From NCBI GenBank assembly GCA_010094045.1, contig ML986763.1, positions 26,654 to 90,653 of the forward strand: a DNA stretch of 64,000 nucleotides, read 5' to 3'. The position numbers were made by a program, and so were the translations under genes. This DNA is from Lojkania enalia. Taxonomy: Eukaryota; Ascomycota; Dothideomycetes; Pleosporales. Shown in pieces: positions 1 through 9,965 of this stretch. Under the pieces are notes generated by a model, which was not told the origin of the DNA, did no database searches, and saw only the letters and a program-made list of their open reading frames with translations. Positions within the stretch are counted from its first letter, which is position 1; each line of letters begins with the position of its first letter.

Positions 1-352
1 GCTGCTTATAAGTAGATACTAGTTAAAATATATTAGGTAGTAGAAAAGATTAAGTATATATATACTCCTTTCTATTACACGTATAATATTCTTAAGATAA
101 AACTTAGAGATTGTACGGATAATAAAAGTATCCTCTAAAGAGTAGTTAAGGCTCTTAATAATACTACTAGCTTAAATAGTCTAGTACTAATACTTCTAAT
201 ATTTAGTACGTACCTTAGGATTAATTAGAACTTCCTACTATCGTTTAATATTACTGTACGAGCTTAAGCTATATAGAAAGTAATAAAGATACTATAGCAT
301 AAGAAAACTAAGGTAGATATTAACTCTATAATCTATACACAAAACGAACCTA
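1..352 (+). mobile_element. Ty1/copia integrase fragment, RIP-degraded
   Basis: This AT-rich stretch matches 23437-23790 of the copia element further right almost base for base, apart from C/T and G/A differences. It covers the C-terminal part of the integrase core, ending in the degenerate equivalent of the RNGP motif. The element enters from outside the window. The change to normal base composition near 352 is abrupt, so it marks either the insertion breakpoint or a truncation. Confidence 0.8.
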
Positions 353-518
353 TACCAGTATTTTCGGCGGTAGTAGGGTCAGGACCGAATTCAAATCGAT
401 AACGGAGAGAACCTTCATAGAGCCAGAAATTTTTCATGTGTGCTGTTGACAACAGCCGGCGACGAATCTCCATGATACGCTCTCTCGATTGGTCCTCGGC
501 AGGGGGTATAGCAGGTAG

Positions 519-890
519 TTCGCCACCCTCAAGGTAGTGAAGGCAGAAGAGAAAACCCGCAAGACGACTCTCCCCGAGTTCCTCGATGCCTGCCACAACT
601 ACCTTCACTCGGGTCTCACTGTCCAGACTGATGCGACGTTATCAACGCGAGGCGACCCTGCGAACGCAAATAATAAGCTTCGACCCGAACGGCTCCTCAT
701 ATACGAAGGTTTCCCAGCACAGCAGGCAGCGATCTGGAATGATCTTATAGAATCTGATTTCGTTGTAGAGCGGTACTTCACCTCGGTATATACCTTAGAA
801 GAGTCTGGGGAAGCTCAGATGGCGCTTGTTCCTCGGCCAAGCCTTTGGTTGACCACGTTCGGGGTATTGAGGAATGAGAGGTGGTGGTAG
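519..890 (+). pseudogene. Partial conserved fungal protein, no ATG start
   Basis: The open frame encodes about 120 residues. It includes TTLPEFLDACHNYLHSGL, a GDPANANNKLRPERL segment and FTSVYTLEESGE. From memory this order resembles the N-terminal part of an uncharacterised family common in filamentous ascomycetes; I cannot name a function. An in-frame TAG lies at 516-518 and there is no ATG before the conserved part, only a GTG at 537. After EESGE the frame runs into unlike sequence and stops. It is therefore a truncated gene or one exon of a broken gene. The composition is normal and not RIP-like. An antisense frame (333-608) overlaps its start and I treat that as a shadow, although its NFWLYEGSLRYRFEFG stretch also looks protein-like. 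Confidence 0.4.
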
Positions 891-1593
891 TGTAGGATGT
901 ACATAGAATCGATTATATACGTAGTTCGAAATCAATTGTGATCTGCCTTTAGGACTCCAGAGCTCAAATCGGTTCCAGCGCACGTGATCTCGTGTTTTGT
1001 CTTTTCCATTCCAATGTTAGCGTCGTTCAAGGTCGACACGGCTACGGTACCACCCCTTTTCGGCTTTCTTCAGCGGCTGAAACGGCACTACTCGCGAACA
1101 TCTAAAGTTGTCCATTATTGCTCAAGCTTGTACTCACGCATTATGGAACCTAGTTGCGGACTTGGAGAGTGTAGGGGAGAGTGCGATGTCGAAGTGGTTG
1201 GATTATTTTTGGGAAGGATAGTGGAAGCTAGCGTACTAGCGTTGTACTGGAGCTTATTGATACGAATACAATATGCAAGTCAGGTAGTTGTTCTGATATC
1301 CTCCTTCCAATTGGTGCCTTATCCTACCCCCCTACCTATGTATAGCGACAGCTCATTCCCAAGCTCCCAGTTCTTTTTCTCTTGACACTCAAGACCATTC
1401 TTTCATTACAATTAAAATGAAAAACCGCTCCTTGATCATTTACTTCATTCTAAGTTCCCTTGGCTTCTAAACAAGACTAATCAACCTTCGTTTATGCTCG
1501 TATTAGACACAAACACAACCAAAACAGTGGTATAACTTGATAGTTCTGTTAGGTTTCATACTGCCGATACCACTGACTAGGGTATGTTTGCAC
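891..1593. other. Intergenic, no supported gene
   Basis: Normal base composition. The only long frame (984-1385) begins with GTG and reads as low-complexity hydrophobic sequence with no recognisable motif. I see no gene, RNA or repeat that I can support. Confidence 0.5.
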
Positions 1594-2569
1594 TTACGTA
1601 GCCCCTGCTAGAAATAGCTCAGTTGTCCTTCTAGTAATGAAACTGGATAGTATTGCTAGGAAGACGATGAGTGATAAGATAATAACAGCAACTCGGGCGG
1701 AGGAGCTGCTGACAGAGTGACAAATAATTATTGGCAGTGATAGCAGCACCATAATGAGCAATACGATTAGTATCCGAGCTACTCTACCAACAAATGGAGT
1801 TGGGAAAAGGAATACGTGTGGGTCCTGGGATAAATTTGGATGCAGGTTCTGCACACGTTCACATAAGTTAGATTGAATGAACAGGCAGAATATCGTGATG
1901 CTGCACTCACGTTCTGGAGTTTCCGCAGCAAGTGGACCAAACCGTCCTCAACCCAAGCCTCGAATCGCACTACTGCACTATCTTCTGAGGAGGCTATACT
2001 ACGCAAGTCATTGCAGCGGGTCAAATAATTTGTTTCTTCCCGGCTTAAGCATCCGTTGCCGTTGACCCAATTCTGCAAGCTTCGTACATTTCGCGGCTTT
2101 GCGGCTTCACACTCTAGCATTCTGCGGTTTCTTTCCACAAAGTTGTCTACAGAAAGGTCAAAGTGCTGAAACTCTTTCCTCCGTCTCAGTTAATATTATT
2201 AGGAGTTCACATACCGTAGTCTGCCAAAGCATGGTCGATCTTTGAGAGTGTTGAGGTGCGTTCAAGGTTGCGATCGTCGCGTCGACTCCCAAGGAATAAG
2301 GGAGCACGTTCATCTGCGTCAATCTTTTCCAGCTGCTCCTCAAGCAGCGAAATTTCATCTTGCTTCAGCAATAAAAGTCGAGTACGTAGGGTAGAAAAGC
2401 GACGGCAAATTTGAAATGAGTTATGCGATCCAAGTAGGGCAGAAAAACGTGGATATCCGGGACGGTACTCGTCGACTGCCGGACTATCAGCCTTCTATGG
2501 TCGTAAACTTTCAATTTCTTAGCTTTTATATACACTGTCTTGTGTACACTTCGCAGTTATGATAGGCAT
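1594..2569 (-). CDS. DUF6594 domain membrane protein, four exons
   Basis: I reconstruct four exons: 2569-2534, 2494-2215, 2173-1911 and 1848-1594 (834 nt, 277 residues). The introns are 39, 41 and 62 bp, start GTATAT, GTATGT and GTGAGT, and leave the frame intact. The protein follows the DUF6594 pattern: GYPRFSALL and a CRRFSTLRTRLLLLKQDE helix near residues 22-55, LLEEQLEKID, NVRSLQNWVNGNGCLSREE in the middle, FEAWVED, then two C-terminal membrane helices at about 216-239 and 245-263. DUF6594 proteins are widespread in filamentous fungi and lack an established function; the layout is a cytosolic helical region on a hairpin membrane anchor. The first exon and the 3' end of intron 2 are the least certain. 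It lies about 1.3 kb from the caspase gene, on the same strand. Confidence 0.8.
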
Positions 2570-3002
2570 CGTGTCCAAATAGCCAAGTGAGGCAGGATAT
2601 CAGGCGAGACTTTGATATGAACTCGAACATTCTTTTTTCTTGATAGAAAGAATTTACAGGTCAAATAGTAGCAAAAACAGCTGCACAAATACAAAACGAG
2701 GCTGAGACCTAACGAGCGGGCAAGTTTTATAGGATAGGTCAGGAATGCCTTCCAAGAATTACACAGTGAACACAAGGATTCGCTTGCAAGGCTACTCGCG
2801 GGGCTGTTCTCCTCTTTCCGGCAAACCATTTAGATGTCTAAGAACCGAGCTGCATTTGGAAGAATCATGGTGGCGACATGCAGGAAGAAAACAGCTGGCA
2901 AGATGCTATTGGCTGATGGATAAGGCTGAAATTCCGGCGAACCGGGCCTTTTTTGAGTAACCGGCTTGTGAAAACATCTAAATTGCCTCTAACGCAGGGT
3001 TC
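2570..3002. other. Intergenic, no supported gene
   Basis: This is the upstream region of the DUF6594 gene. Short frames on both strands show no family motif. I found no convincing promoter box. Confidence 0.4.
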
Positions 3003-3536
3003 ATGCCCCTTGATCTGCGACACAAACTTTATAAAATCCGCTACTATGACCTTACGCCCCTACTAAGTTTCAGTGCCCACAAACCAAAGTCGCCCAAGCT
3101 CTACAAAGCAACCTTGGAATACATTCAGCCTTGTCACGAGGAAACACTTGGCATGGAATCGTCACATCGGTATTGAGTTCCAACTACGATAGAAACCGTA
3201 ACTTAGCTAATAACACTAATCGTAGTTCATCAAGCCCTGAATATATATTCGATAAAAAAGAGGAACGTCCAAAAATCATAAAATATAAATCAGTAAGATG
3301 GGTGGTCTCTTGTAGAAATTACCAATCACCATTAATCAGTGATCTAGACCAATAAATTTAGTCCAGGACAAGTTGTCTATCTACGCGTTCCTGGTGCGAC
3401 AGAGCATGAGGGACCATACAAGGTAGAGACTTGTGCTGGTCTTCGTCAATACACACTCTGCTTTCCTGGCGGCGAGCCTGCACGAGATGGGGTTATCATA
3501 GAAGAAGATGATTTGAGGCTGCAGAAAACAGGGTAG
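3003..3536 (+). pseudogene. Remnant of a fungal gene with a C-terminal EGPY/DG module
   Basis: Two short plus-strand frames look like coding remains. The first (3003-3176, 57 residues) starts with ATG and contains LRHKLYKIRYYDLTPLL. The second (3363-3536, 57 residues) has no start of its own and follows a possible splice acceptor. It reads PGQVVYLRVPG, then EHEGPYKVE, YTLC, ARDGVIIEEDDLRL and a stop. The second pattern resembles a small beta-rich tail module that I recall at the ends of assorted large fungal proteins; I cannot name it from a database. No single frame or obvious intron set joins the two pieces, so this is either a decayed gene or an unresolved multi-exon gene. Confidence 0.35.
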
Positions 3537-3892
3537 AGAATATGAGTAGCTGAACTTAACAAGCTGGCACTGTGAAGAATACGATAAGACGCAGCGTCTT
3601 TGTAACGACTTATCCGCGGCTCGGAGATCGCGTTTGGCATATATATTGTTAATAAGAGTTGGGTGAGAAGAGCGAGGAGAGAACGAGATGCTGCATTGAT
3701 CCTTGATCTAGTGGCCAGTATAGCCCTATATATGCCTATGAGTGATGGGACTAGTAGGAATGAACCATAGACTTGGAGGTTCTCCGTGACAATAGGAAAT
3801 ATGAACATGATTCATTCGACCTCAATGCGATCAGTACGCCATTAAACCGTCGGGAGCTTGATTACTATATTTACTCTCCACTGGGGTTGCAA
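3537..3892. other. 3' flank of caspase gene 1
   Basis: Apart from the inverted-repeat arm inside it I see no gene. The minus-strand frame at 3446-3808 has no motif and crosses the repeat arm. Confidence 0.4.
3668..3792. repeat. Left arm of a ~125-bp inverted repeat flanking the peptidase cluster
   Basis: The reverse complement of this segment aligns with 13927-14052 at roughly 80 percent by eye. The longest shared block is CTGGCCACTAGATC followed by AAGGATCAATGCAG versus GAGGATCAATGCAG. It ends about 100 bp beyond the stop codon of the minus-strand caspase gene. It could be a shared 3' UTR/terminator region or a cassette end. Confidence 0.75.
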
Positions 3893-5806
3893 CTATGTAC
3901 TGTCGGGCATTATATTGAAGACTATCCGATGGGTTGAGTAGCGAAGAATACTCTCATCATCCACCGCATTTGCATTCCGACTACAGCCACTGGCGATGCA
4001 CCAGGTGAGTTTTTCTAATCCTGAAAATCCTAATCTATGCGGGGGAGGATGTTGAACTGGGGTAGCAAGGTGGCAAAGATCCACGGCTGAGGCAGTCAAA
4101 ATAAACAATAAAGTTTCTTCGAGAGGGTTGGCGCGCGAAACGCCATTTGGCCAGGTGATTTGAATCCCAGTGGGTGGATTCTTCCTCTTCAAAATGACCT
4201 CGCTGCGACCTTGGGGAAGTTCAACTCCGTATATTCTGGAAACCCGAGATATTTTGCCCACAGCGTTGATGTTGAATATTGTGATGTACACAGTTTCAGA
4301 ACCACCATTCGTTAGACGGATGAAAGTGTAACTGTTCTCCACTAAACTATCTGTGCCGTCATCACGAATCATTCTTCGGCTGAACGAATTCTCAAGGATA
4401 CCGAACTCAATCAAAGTTTTGTGGTGCAGATATTCTTCCTCGATGTCATTCTTTAGCCCTTGCAAATGCTGTGCTCGAGCGAGTTGTTCTACTGCTCTTT
4501 GAAGGTTTAGTCGGCCTTCTTGAGACCCATCAACAGGAGTCGTTGTAACTTCAACACCATGCTTTGTGTGAAGAGCAATGACATTCGATTGGAGATGAAA
4601 TGTCGCAAATGTAAACCCACTATCTTTAGATTCCTGTAGTTTAATGAACCGTGACCCAAGTACCAATGCCTCTAGCCAAGGGATGCCGGGTGGAATTTCA
4701 ACGGGCCATTTCGGAAGGACACTTTCCTTTAAAAAGGCGATTGCTCCACCATCTGGGAGTCTTGTAATTCCTGGCTGACTGAATTTCAGGTGGACCACCG
4801 CTCTAAATGAGGTAGCTTCCATGACGTGTGCTTCCGCGAGCTGTTCTCGAGTGTTTGCGGTTCGGGCCCCGTGGTTCATGATACTGTATGTGTTTCCCGC
4901 GAGAACTCCAGAGATGCTTCCCGCTTGAATGACGGCAGCATCCACTTCATTTAGAATGTGGAACCCATCAGTCAGGCTCTCCGACAAAGAGAAGTGATGG
5001 CGATCCACTTTTCCAGTCAGATATGGACGCTGATTAGGAAACGTAATTTTAATGAGCTCTGAGATACGGAAAAGAGACGCCCTCCAGGAGATGAGGTGTC
5101 CCCTACAATCAGAAAGAACTCTGGCCAGTGCTTCTGTCATAGCACCGCACCATCTTCCACCGGAATTTCGATACTCCCACGCTGTTTCTGTGGCAGCGGC
5201 CGCCGCTAGGCAGACGAAAGGGGAATTTTCCTCGTCGTATATTCCCTTCGGGCGATATTCTGAGCTCTCTAGTACGCTTGCAAGCTTCGTAATATCGTGC
5301 CACCGTACTGCTGGGACACTCCGTGACACCGCTAAGTCGCCGAGCCCAGGCTCCCGTACCATACGGCTCGCATGGCAACAGTCCAGAATAACGGTAACGT
5401 TCTTGATCGTTTCCGTCATCGAGCGTAGAATCATCGACAGCTCGATGTCCAAGATTCCCCGAAAGTCAGTCGGTGTTGACATGTGGTAGTCCACAGGTAC
5501 GAGAAATTGATACCGCCAGGGACTAGTAGTATTAGTCCCTTCCGTGACTTGGCCTTCGAGTAAGGGTGATTCGACTATGCCGCCGTGACCAGAGTAGTAC
5601 ACGACCACGGAATCGTCTATAGAAATCTCGGCGGCGAGCCTTTTCAATGCTTGGAGAATCCCATCCCGAGTTGCATTTGCATCGCAGCATTTGGTTATCA
5701 TAAACCCAAAGGGTTCTAGAGTGGATTTCATCATGTTTGCATCATTTGGCGGGCCTTGAAGTCCGCCGTACGAACTGGCAATGAGAAGTGCTCGGCGTGT
5801 AGGCAT
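3893..5806 (-). CDS. Caspase-like (peptidase C14) protein with C-terminal beta domain, gene 1
   Basis: A single uninterrupted frame of 637 residues. The N-terminal caspase fold begins RRALLIASSYGGLQGPPNDA, followed by VVVYYSGHGG with the catalytic His at 74 and VILDCCHAS with the likely catalytic Cys at 144. A p10-like GGRWCGAMTEAL follows near 220. A middle beta region (about 285-340, GSISGVLAGNTYSI) and a C-terminal beta domain (about 485-600, TVYITIFNIN) match in order those of the plus-strand caspase gene. The C-terminal part is reminiscent of DUF4384-type domains seen on other caspase-like proteins. Metacaspase-type enzymes cut after Arg/Lys; the specificity here is unknown. There is no signal peptide, so a cytosolic site is likely. 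It is divergent from gene 2, with a transposon between them. Low overall identity says old paralogues, not a recent duplication. Confidence 0.9.
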   Translation of the reverse strand: MPTRRALLIASSYGGLQGPPNDANMMKSTLEPFGFMITKCCDANATRDGILQALKRLAAEISIDDSVVVYYSGHGGIVESPLLEGQVTEGTNTTSPWRYQFLVPVDYHMSTPTDFRGILDIELSMILRSMTETIKNVTVILDCCHASRMVREPGLGDLAVSRSVPAVRWHDITKLASVLESSEYRPKGIYDEENSPFVCLAAAAATETAWEYRNSGGRWCGAMTEALARVLSDCRGHLISWRASLFRISELIKITFPNQRPYLTGKVDRHHFSLSESLTDGFHILNEVDAAVIQAGSISGVLAGNTYSIMNHGARTANTREQLAEAHVMEATSFRAVVHLKFSQPGITRLPDGGAIAFLKESVLPKWPVEIPPGIPWLEALVLGSRFIKLQESKDSGFTFATFHLQSNVIALHTKHGVEVTTTPVDGSQEGRLNLQRAVEQLARAQHLQGLKNDIEEEYLHHKTLIEFGILENSFSRRMIRDDGTDSLVENSYTFIRLTNGGSETVYITIFNINAVGKISRVSRIYGVELPQGRSEVILKRKNPPTGIQITWPNGVSRANPLEETLLFILTASAVDLCHLATPVQHPPPHRLGFSGLEKLTWCIASGCSRNANAVDDESILRYSTHRIVFNIMPDST

Positions 5807-6238
5807 GTTCCGATCCTCTTAGAAATATTCAAGACGTCCGCTGGGTTGAAATGATATGCCGTATTTAGAGACAAAGCTACAGTACATTGTTAGACATTCT
5901 CATTGCTTTCACCACAAAATCTTCCCGAACGTGATATACACGCAAGATTACTTCAGTAATTCCTCACGTTTAATGCGTAGAAGTTGGTATCAACACCCGT
6001 TTTACAGAAGCTTGCGCATCTGAGAAGGAGCAGGAAAACAAACTATGCGAAATGACTCGGAAAGGGAGAAGCCTGAAAGGACGATCAAAGATGGCTTAAA
6101 TGTCTTAAGTTTCTCAGAGATATCTTGGCCGGGGGCTGATTTACTGAAGATTGGTTGGTTGGCTGGGTGTTGAACTAGAAGTCTTTCGGAGGGCTTTTGT
6201 ATATGTGAAAAGGAGGCTCTGCGGCCACGTAGCTGTTA
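5807..6238. promoter_or_regulatory. 5' region of caspase gene 1 (half of a divergent promoter)
   Basis: This 430-bp stretch lies between the start of gene 1 and the left end of the Tc1/mariner insertion. I see no gene and no clear TATA box close to the start codon. Without the transposon, the two divergent caspase genes would be about 860 bp apart, so this and 7571-7997 probably formed one shared bidirectional promoter. Confidence 0.45.
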
Positions 6239-7568
6239 CAGCCACACACCAAAAGTTCGGCTGACTAACCGAACTTCGTAATGCGTGCCAAAACCACCCT
6301 CTACCTTCAACCTACCTCAGAGATGCCACCACATCGTCAATTTGGCCAAAAAATCAGTGGAAATGCAAGAATTACACCTCATCTAACACCGAATGAACGC
6401 ACAAGGATTATTGCTAACGCAGAAGCTGGATGCAGTTCTCTAAAACTAGCGCGCGAGTTTCGCATTACATCAAAATGTATATGTGACACACTTCGAAGAT
6501 GGCGCCTTTACCACACTACTGAAGACTTCCCTCAATCTGGCCGTCCTCCTAAGCTCGAGCACTACGAGATTTGAAATGTCTACCATGAAGCTCGAAAAAC
6601 ACCAAAAACTGAGTACTCAAAGCTCCTTCAAGAAGCACACCTCAATACACGAATTTCTAAGACTACAGCCTATAGAATGTTAAAAACTGAAGGCTTAAAG
6701 AAGTTCAGATGCAAAAGAAGGTCTATAGTCAATCAAAATACAGCAAAATTACGCCGTGAATGGGAAAGGGAATTCAGAAATTTTGACTGGAAACGCACAC
6801 CTTTGAGATTTTCAGATGAATGCTCAATTCAGCTTGGTTCTGGCAGCGATGGAGAGTGGTGTTTTAGATACCCGCATGAGAAATGGGATCGCGAGATGAT
6901 TGAAGAGCATTCTACTAGCAGACCTCGCGCGCAAATAGTATAGGCTTCTATTTGGATTGACGAGAGACGGCGGGTGCGTAGAAGTCCTCTTATCATCATA
7001 GAAAGAGACGCCAATGCTCCTCACCTTAGATATTCAGCTCAGTCTTATACTCGAGCGCTAGACGAAGGCCTTCTACCCAATTATATGTCTGGGGATTACT
7101 TATTACAAGACATTGCTCGCATTCATACTGCTTTACACGCGCGTCAATTTCTGGAAAGGCATGGTATAAACGTGGTTCGATTTCCTCCCTATTCTCCAGA
7201 TCTCAATCCTATTTGAGTATATGTGGTGGATGCTTAAAAAATCTCTTCATAAGCTTTATCCTGACCTAGACAAGATTGGAAGCTCAGCTGAAGACTGGGA
7301 AAGATTCTATAAAGCTTTAAAAGGAGCTTGGAGGCGGATATCTAATTGGTTCATCAAACGGCTCGTTTTATCTATGCCAAGGCGTCTTAGGGTAGTGCGC
7401 CGTGCGCGCGGGTATCAAACAAAATACTAGCTTTTCAGGTTCAAAATGGGCTATTCCGCACTCTAATTGACTTACTAGCACTCTCACTATAAGCAGGGGA
7501 ACTCAGGGGGTGGGTCCGGTGGATTTCGTATTCGCCTGTAGGCGAACCGAACTTTTGGCGTAGTACTG
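6239..7568 (+). mobile_element. Tc1/mariner (D34E) element with TA target duplication
   Basis: The element is 1330 bp, bounded by TA (6237-6238 and 7569-7570). The terminal inverted repeats of about 22 bp both start with CAG and share CCAAAAGTTCGG. The transposase lies inside. The base composition is like that of the surrounding genes, so this copy escaped heavy RIP and is younger than the AT-rich relics or lies outside the RIP range. It sits in the divergent caspase promoter. Confidence 0.88.
6323..7430 (+). pseudogene. Tc1/mariner transposase, broken
   Basis: The reading begins at MPPHRQFGQKISGNARITPH with a paired-type helix-turn-helix region (LTPNERTRIIANAEAG; FRITSKCICDTLRRW; SGRPPKL). 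The DDE core follows: FSDECSI (first Asp), LLQDIARIHTALHARQF (second Asp) and FPPYSPDLNPIE, with 34 residues between the second Asp and Glu, as in Tc1 elements. There are two in-frame stops (TGA near 6572 and TAG near 6941) and one frameshift at about 7214, exactly before the catalytic Glu. Reading after the shift continues as EYMWWMLKKSLHKLYPDLD to 7430. The TGA follows a pattern that CGA to TGA would give. The copy cannot make active transposase. Confidence 0.9.
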
Positions 7569-7570
7569 TA

Positions 7571-7997
7571 TGAGGAGCCTTGCGCCCGGAAACTATCGGT
7601 ACACTCAGCGCTTACCGACGGAATCCTGAGACTTCCCAGCTCAGATTTTGTAGCCTTGCCCAAATACACGTATGATGCTGTTAATACGGAATGTGCTAGT
7701 ACCTGTTGCCTAGGTTTCCGCATCTCTAGGTTACTGAATATATAAATACCCAGTATAATTAGGGGCGACTTGGAGAATAACTTTACGAGACATGACAGGT
7801 TTACTTTTTCCGTCCAGCGTTCCACAAACCCAACGAGCTATTTTTAACTTCTCTGCGTCAGGTGAATTGAAGGATTTTCAGCTGGAGTACCGGGCAGTGT
7901 ATACATCATTCATTTTTTCGACCAGGTCGAGGAGTCCTTCTGAGGCATGCCTTGAACAGAAAAAGACAAAGATCTTTAATTTTGCACCACAGCAGCC
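7571..7997. promoter_or_regulatory. 5' region of caspase gene 2
   Basis: No gene is seen. It contains a good TATA-like box (7739-7748) and a pyrimidine-rich run before the start codon. It follows the TA duplication of the Tc1/mariner element directly, so upstream elements of the original promoter are now 1.3 kb further away. Confidence 0.5.
7739..7748 (+). promoter_or_regulatory. TATA-like box upstream of caspase gene 2
   Basis: The sequence TATATAAATA lies about 250 bp upstream of the start codon at 7998. It is the best match to a TATA box in this intergenic region. The call is by pattern only. Confidence 0.35.
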
Positions 7998-9965
7998 ATG
8001 GACGATTCTTTGACCTCTGTCGCGCACTATTCGATCTTGATCGGCATCAATTTCTACCAGTCGCAACCGTTAAGCAGCTGCGTTAACGATGTTCAAGAGA
8101 CGGAAAGGTATCTGAGAAACTTGCCATATTCAGTAAACATTAGCGTATTTTCAGCAACTAGTCCAACTGATCCACACGGCTGCAGTCCCACGGAGGATTT
8201 CCAGCATTGGCCAACGCACGGAAACGTAATGGCAGGCTTCCGAAACATCATATCGAAGGTCAAGGCTTTAGACTTCGTTCACATCCATTTCTCTGGTCAT
8301 GGCACTTCGCTCCCGCCGTCATCGGTCAATCGAAATATGGGGGACGTAGCGTTAGTTTTGCTTGACGGCCAAAACGGAAACAAGATTCGCTACCTTCGGG
8401 GTATAGAGTTAGCGCGTATCATCAACGAAATAGTACAAAAGGGAGCACGTGTAACTTTGGTCCTCGATTGTTGCTTTTCTGGAGGAGTATCCCGTAATGC
8501 AGACTTAGACAGCGTCAGGTCTATTGGCTATAGCGCCGAAATTGATGCTTCCTCTCCACCGCTTTCCGAGGAATCCATTATTGTAGCGACGAACTATACT
8601 GCGTCTCGAGACGGGTCAATGCTTTCTAATTGGCTCATTGACCCAGACACATACATAATCTTCGCCGCATGTGGGCCACAGGAGTTTGCGGGGGGTATTG
8701 AACACCGGAACAAGAAGAAGTATGGTGCTCTGTCGTATCTTCTACTAGAATCTCTTGACGAGACCGCAAATTCCCTCAAGACATCTCAGGAGATCTACCA
8801 AAAGCTCTGCGCTACATTCAGGCAGAAAAGGCCTCAGCAAAACCCAGTCCTCTATGGAAATACAAACCTGAGCTTCTTTGGTCCCCTTGTATCAGCACCA
8901 ATAGCCTCGTTTGCTGCCAGTGGCCCGAATTCTCCTGGAATCTGTTTGGAGGGCGGTCAAGCTCATGGAGTTTGCATTGGTGATGTATTCACTCTTCAAC
9001 CTTTTGGTTCTAGAATCAAAGGTGTTGCCAATGCTTCCAATGATCAAATAAAAGCCCGTGTAGTTCAAACAAACGCACTCTCGTCTGATCTAGAGTTGAT
9101 AAATCGAATAGCTAGAGAGGTCAGCACGTCCTCAAGTTGGACTGCAACAGTATTATCTCGGGCTTCTCTTCAAAAATACCCGGTTCTAATATCGGTACCG
9201 CAGTATATGGCTTCTCAATGGCAGCAAGCTGCTAGGAATTGGCCGTCACTTCCCATTCATATTGAGGACCCAGAAGGTTATTTCGCGTTCCATATCACTC
9301 TTGATGGGGACGGTCACTACAAGATTAAAGACGAATCAAATGCGACAATTCCCAACATACCTGATATAACTCAAAGCCATGGAAGTGCTGTGGATGAGCT
9401 ACTTGGCATTGTTGAGCACCTGGCTAGGTTTAAGCACGTCAAGGCCATCACAAACCCAAATCCAACCGCCTCCTTCCGCAACTCCTTCCAGGTTCACATA
9501 ATAAAGGCTTCAGGAGAAAAACTCTCCAACGATCAAATTATTAGAGTTCATCACAAAGATAAGGTGACGGTAGAACTTCAAAACAATAGCAATCAACCTC
9601 TATATCTCCACATCTACAATCTGGCGCCTGGCTGGGAAATCGAGCATCTTGGCAAAGGGGGAAACTTGATCGCTTTACCCACGGATCGGCACAATCAGCT
9701 GTCTGGGAAGACTTGTATGGAGATTAAGATGACTGTGCCACAGCATTTACTTGCCAAGGGACTCAAACAGTGTATGGATATCATAATGGTCTTTGTCACC
9801 GCGCGCCCGACTACTCTCAACAATCTAGAGATGCCAAGGATCGGTGTGTCCGGCAAGCAAGATGGTATGCCTCATTCATTGTCCATTGTTCCTGGAGGCA
9901 CCATCAATGCAGGTCCTGATGATTGGCTCGTGTTGAATTTCCAGCTTCACACTTCACTAAGATAG
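7998..9965 (+). CDS. Caspase-like (peptidase C14) protein with C-terminal beta domain, gene 2
   Basis: A single frame of 655 residues; the ATG sits in a good context (GCCATGG). The caspase p20 part opens YSILIGINFYQSQPLSSCVN, then DFVHIHFSGHG with catalytic His at 101 and VTLVLDCCFSGG with catalytic Cys at 159. A loop after the His (PPSSVNRNMGD) and an acidic stretch between p20 and p10 are candidate self-cleavage sites. A p10-like KYGALSYLLLESL lies near 240-255. A middle beta region (about 305-370, AHGVCIGDVFTLQPFG) and a C-terminal beta domain (about 490-620, PLYLHIYNLAPGWEI) parallel gene 1. There is no signal peptide or membrane helix. The TPR-CHAT gene follows on the same strand after 540 bp. 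The family assignment is firm; the biological role is inference. Confidence 0.92.
   Translation: MDDSLTSVAHYSILIGINFYQSQPLSSCVNDVQETERYLRNLPYSVNISVFSATSPTDPHGCSPTEDFQHWPTHGNVMAGFRNIISKVKALDFVHIHFSGHGTSLPPSSVNRNMGDVALVLLDGQNGNKIRYLRGIELARIINEIVQKGARVTLVLDCCFSGGVSRNADLDSVRSIGYSAEIDASSPPLSEESIIVATNYTASRDGSMLSNWLIDPDTYIIFAACGPQEFAGGIEHRNKKKYGALSYLLLESLDETANSLKTSQEIYQKLCATFRQKRPQQNPVLYGNTNLSFFGPLVSAPIASFAASGPNSPGICLEGGQAHGVCIGDVFTLQPFGSRIKGVANASNDQIKARVVQTNALSSDLELINRIAREVSTSSSWTATVLSRASLQKYPVLISVPQYMASQWQQAARNWPSLPIHIEDPEGYFAFHITLDGDGHYKIKDESNATIPNIPDITQSHGSAVDELLGIVEHLARFKHVKAITNPNPTASFRNSFQVHIIKASGEKLSNDQIIRVHHKDKVTVELQNNSNQPLYLHIYNLAPGWEIEHLGKGGNLIALPTDRHNQLSGKTCMEIKMTVPQHLLAKGLKQCMDIIMVFVTARPTTLNNLEMPRIGVSGKQDGMPHSLSIVPGGTINAGPDDWLVLNFQLHTSLR

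Noticed and set aside
333..608. 91-residue minus-strand frame
   Set aside because: It overlaps the conserved start of the plus-strand frame at 519-890 and ends inside the copia fragment. The plus strand has the family-like pattern, so I treat this as its shadow.
984..1385. 133-residue plus-strand frame
   Set aside because: It begins at GTG, has no motif and a biased hydrophobic composition, and there is no sign of a gene around it.
2557..2829. 90-residue minus-strand frame with a hydrophobic stretch
   Set aside because: It overlaps the start of the DUF6594 gene, has no family motif and no plausible upstream exon.
5052..5489. 145-residue plus-strand frame
   Set aside because: It is fully antisense to the caspase domain of gene 1, whose motifs are unmistakable.
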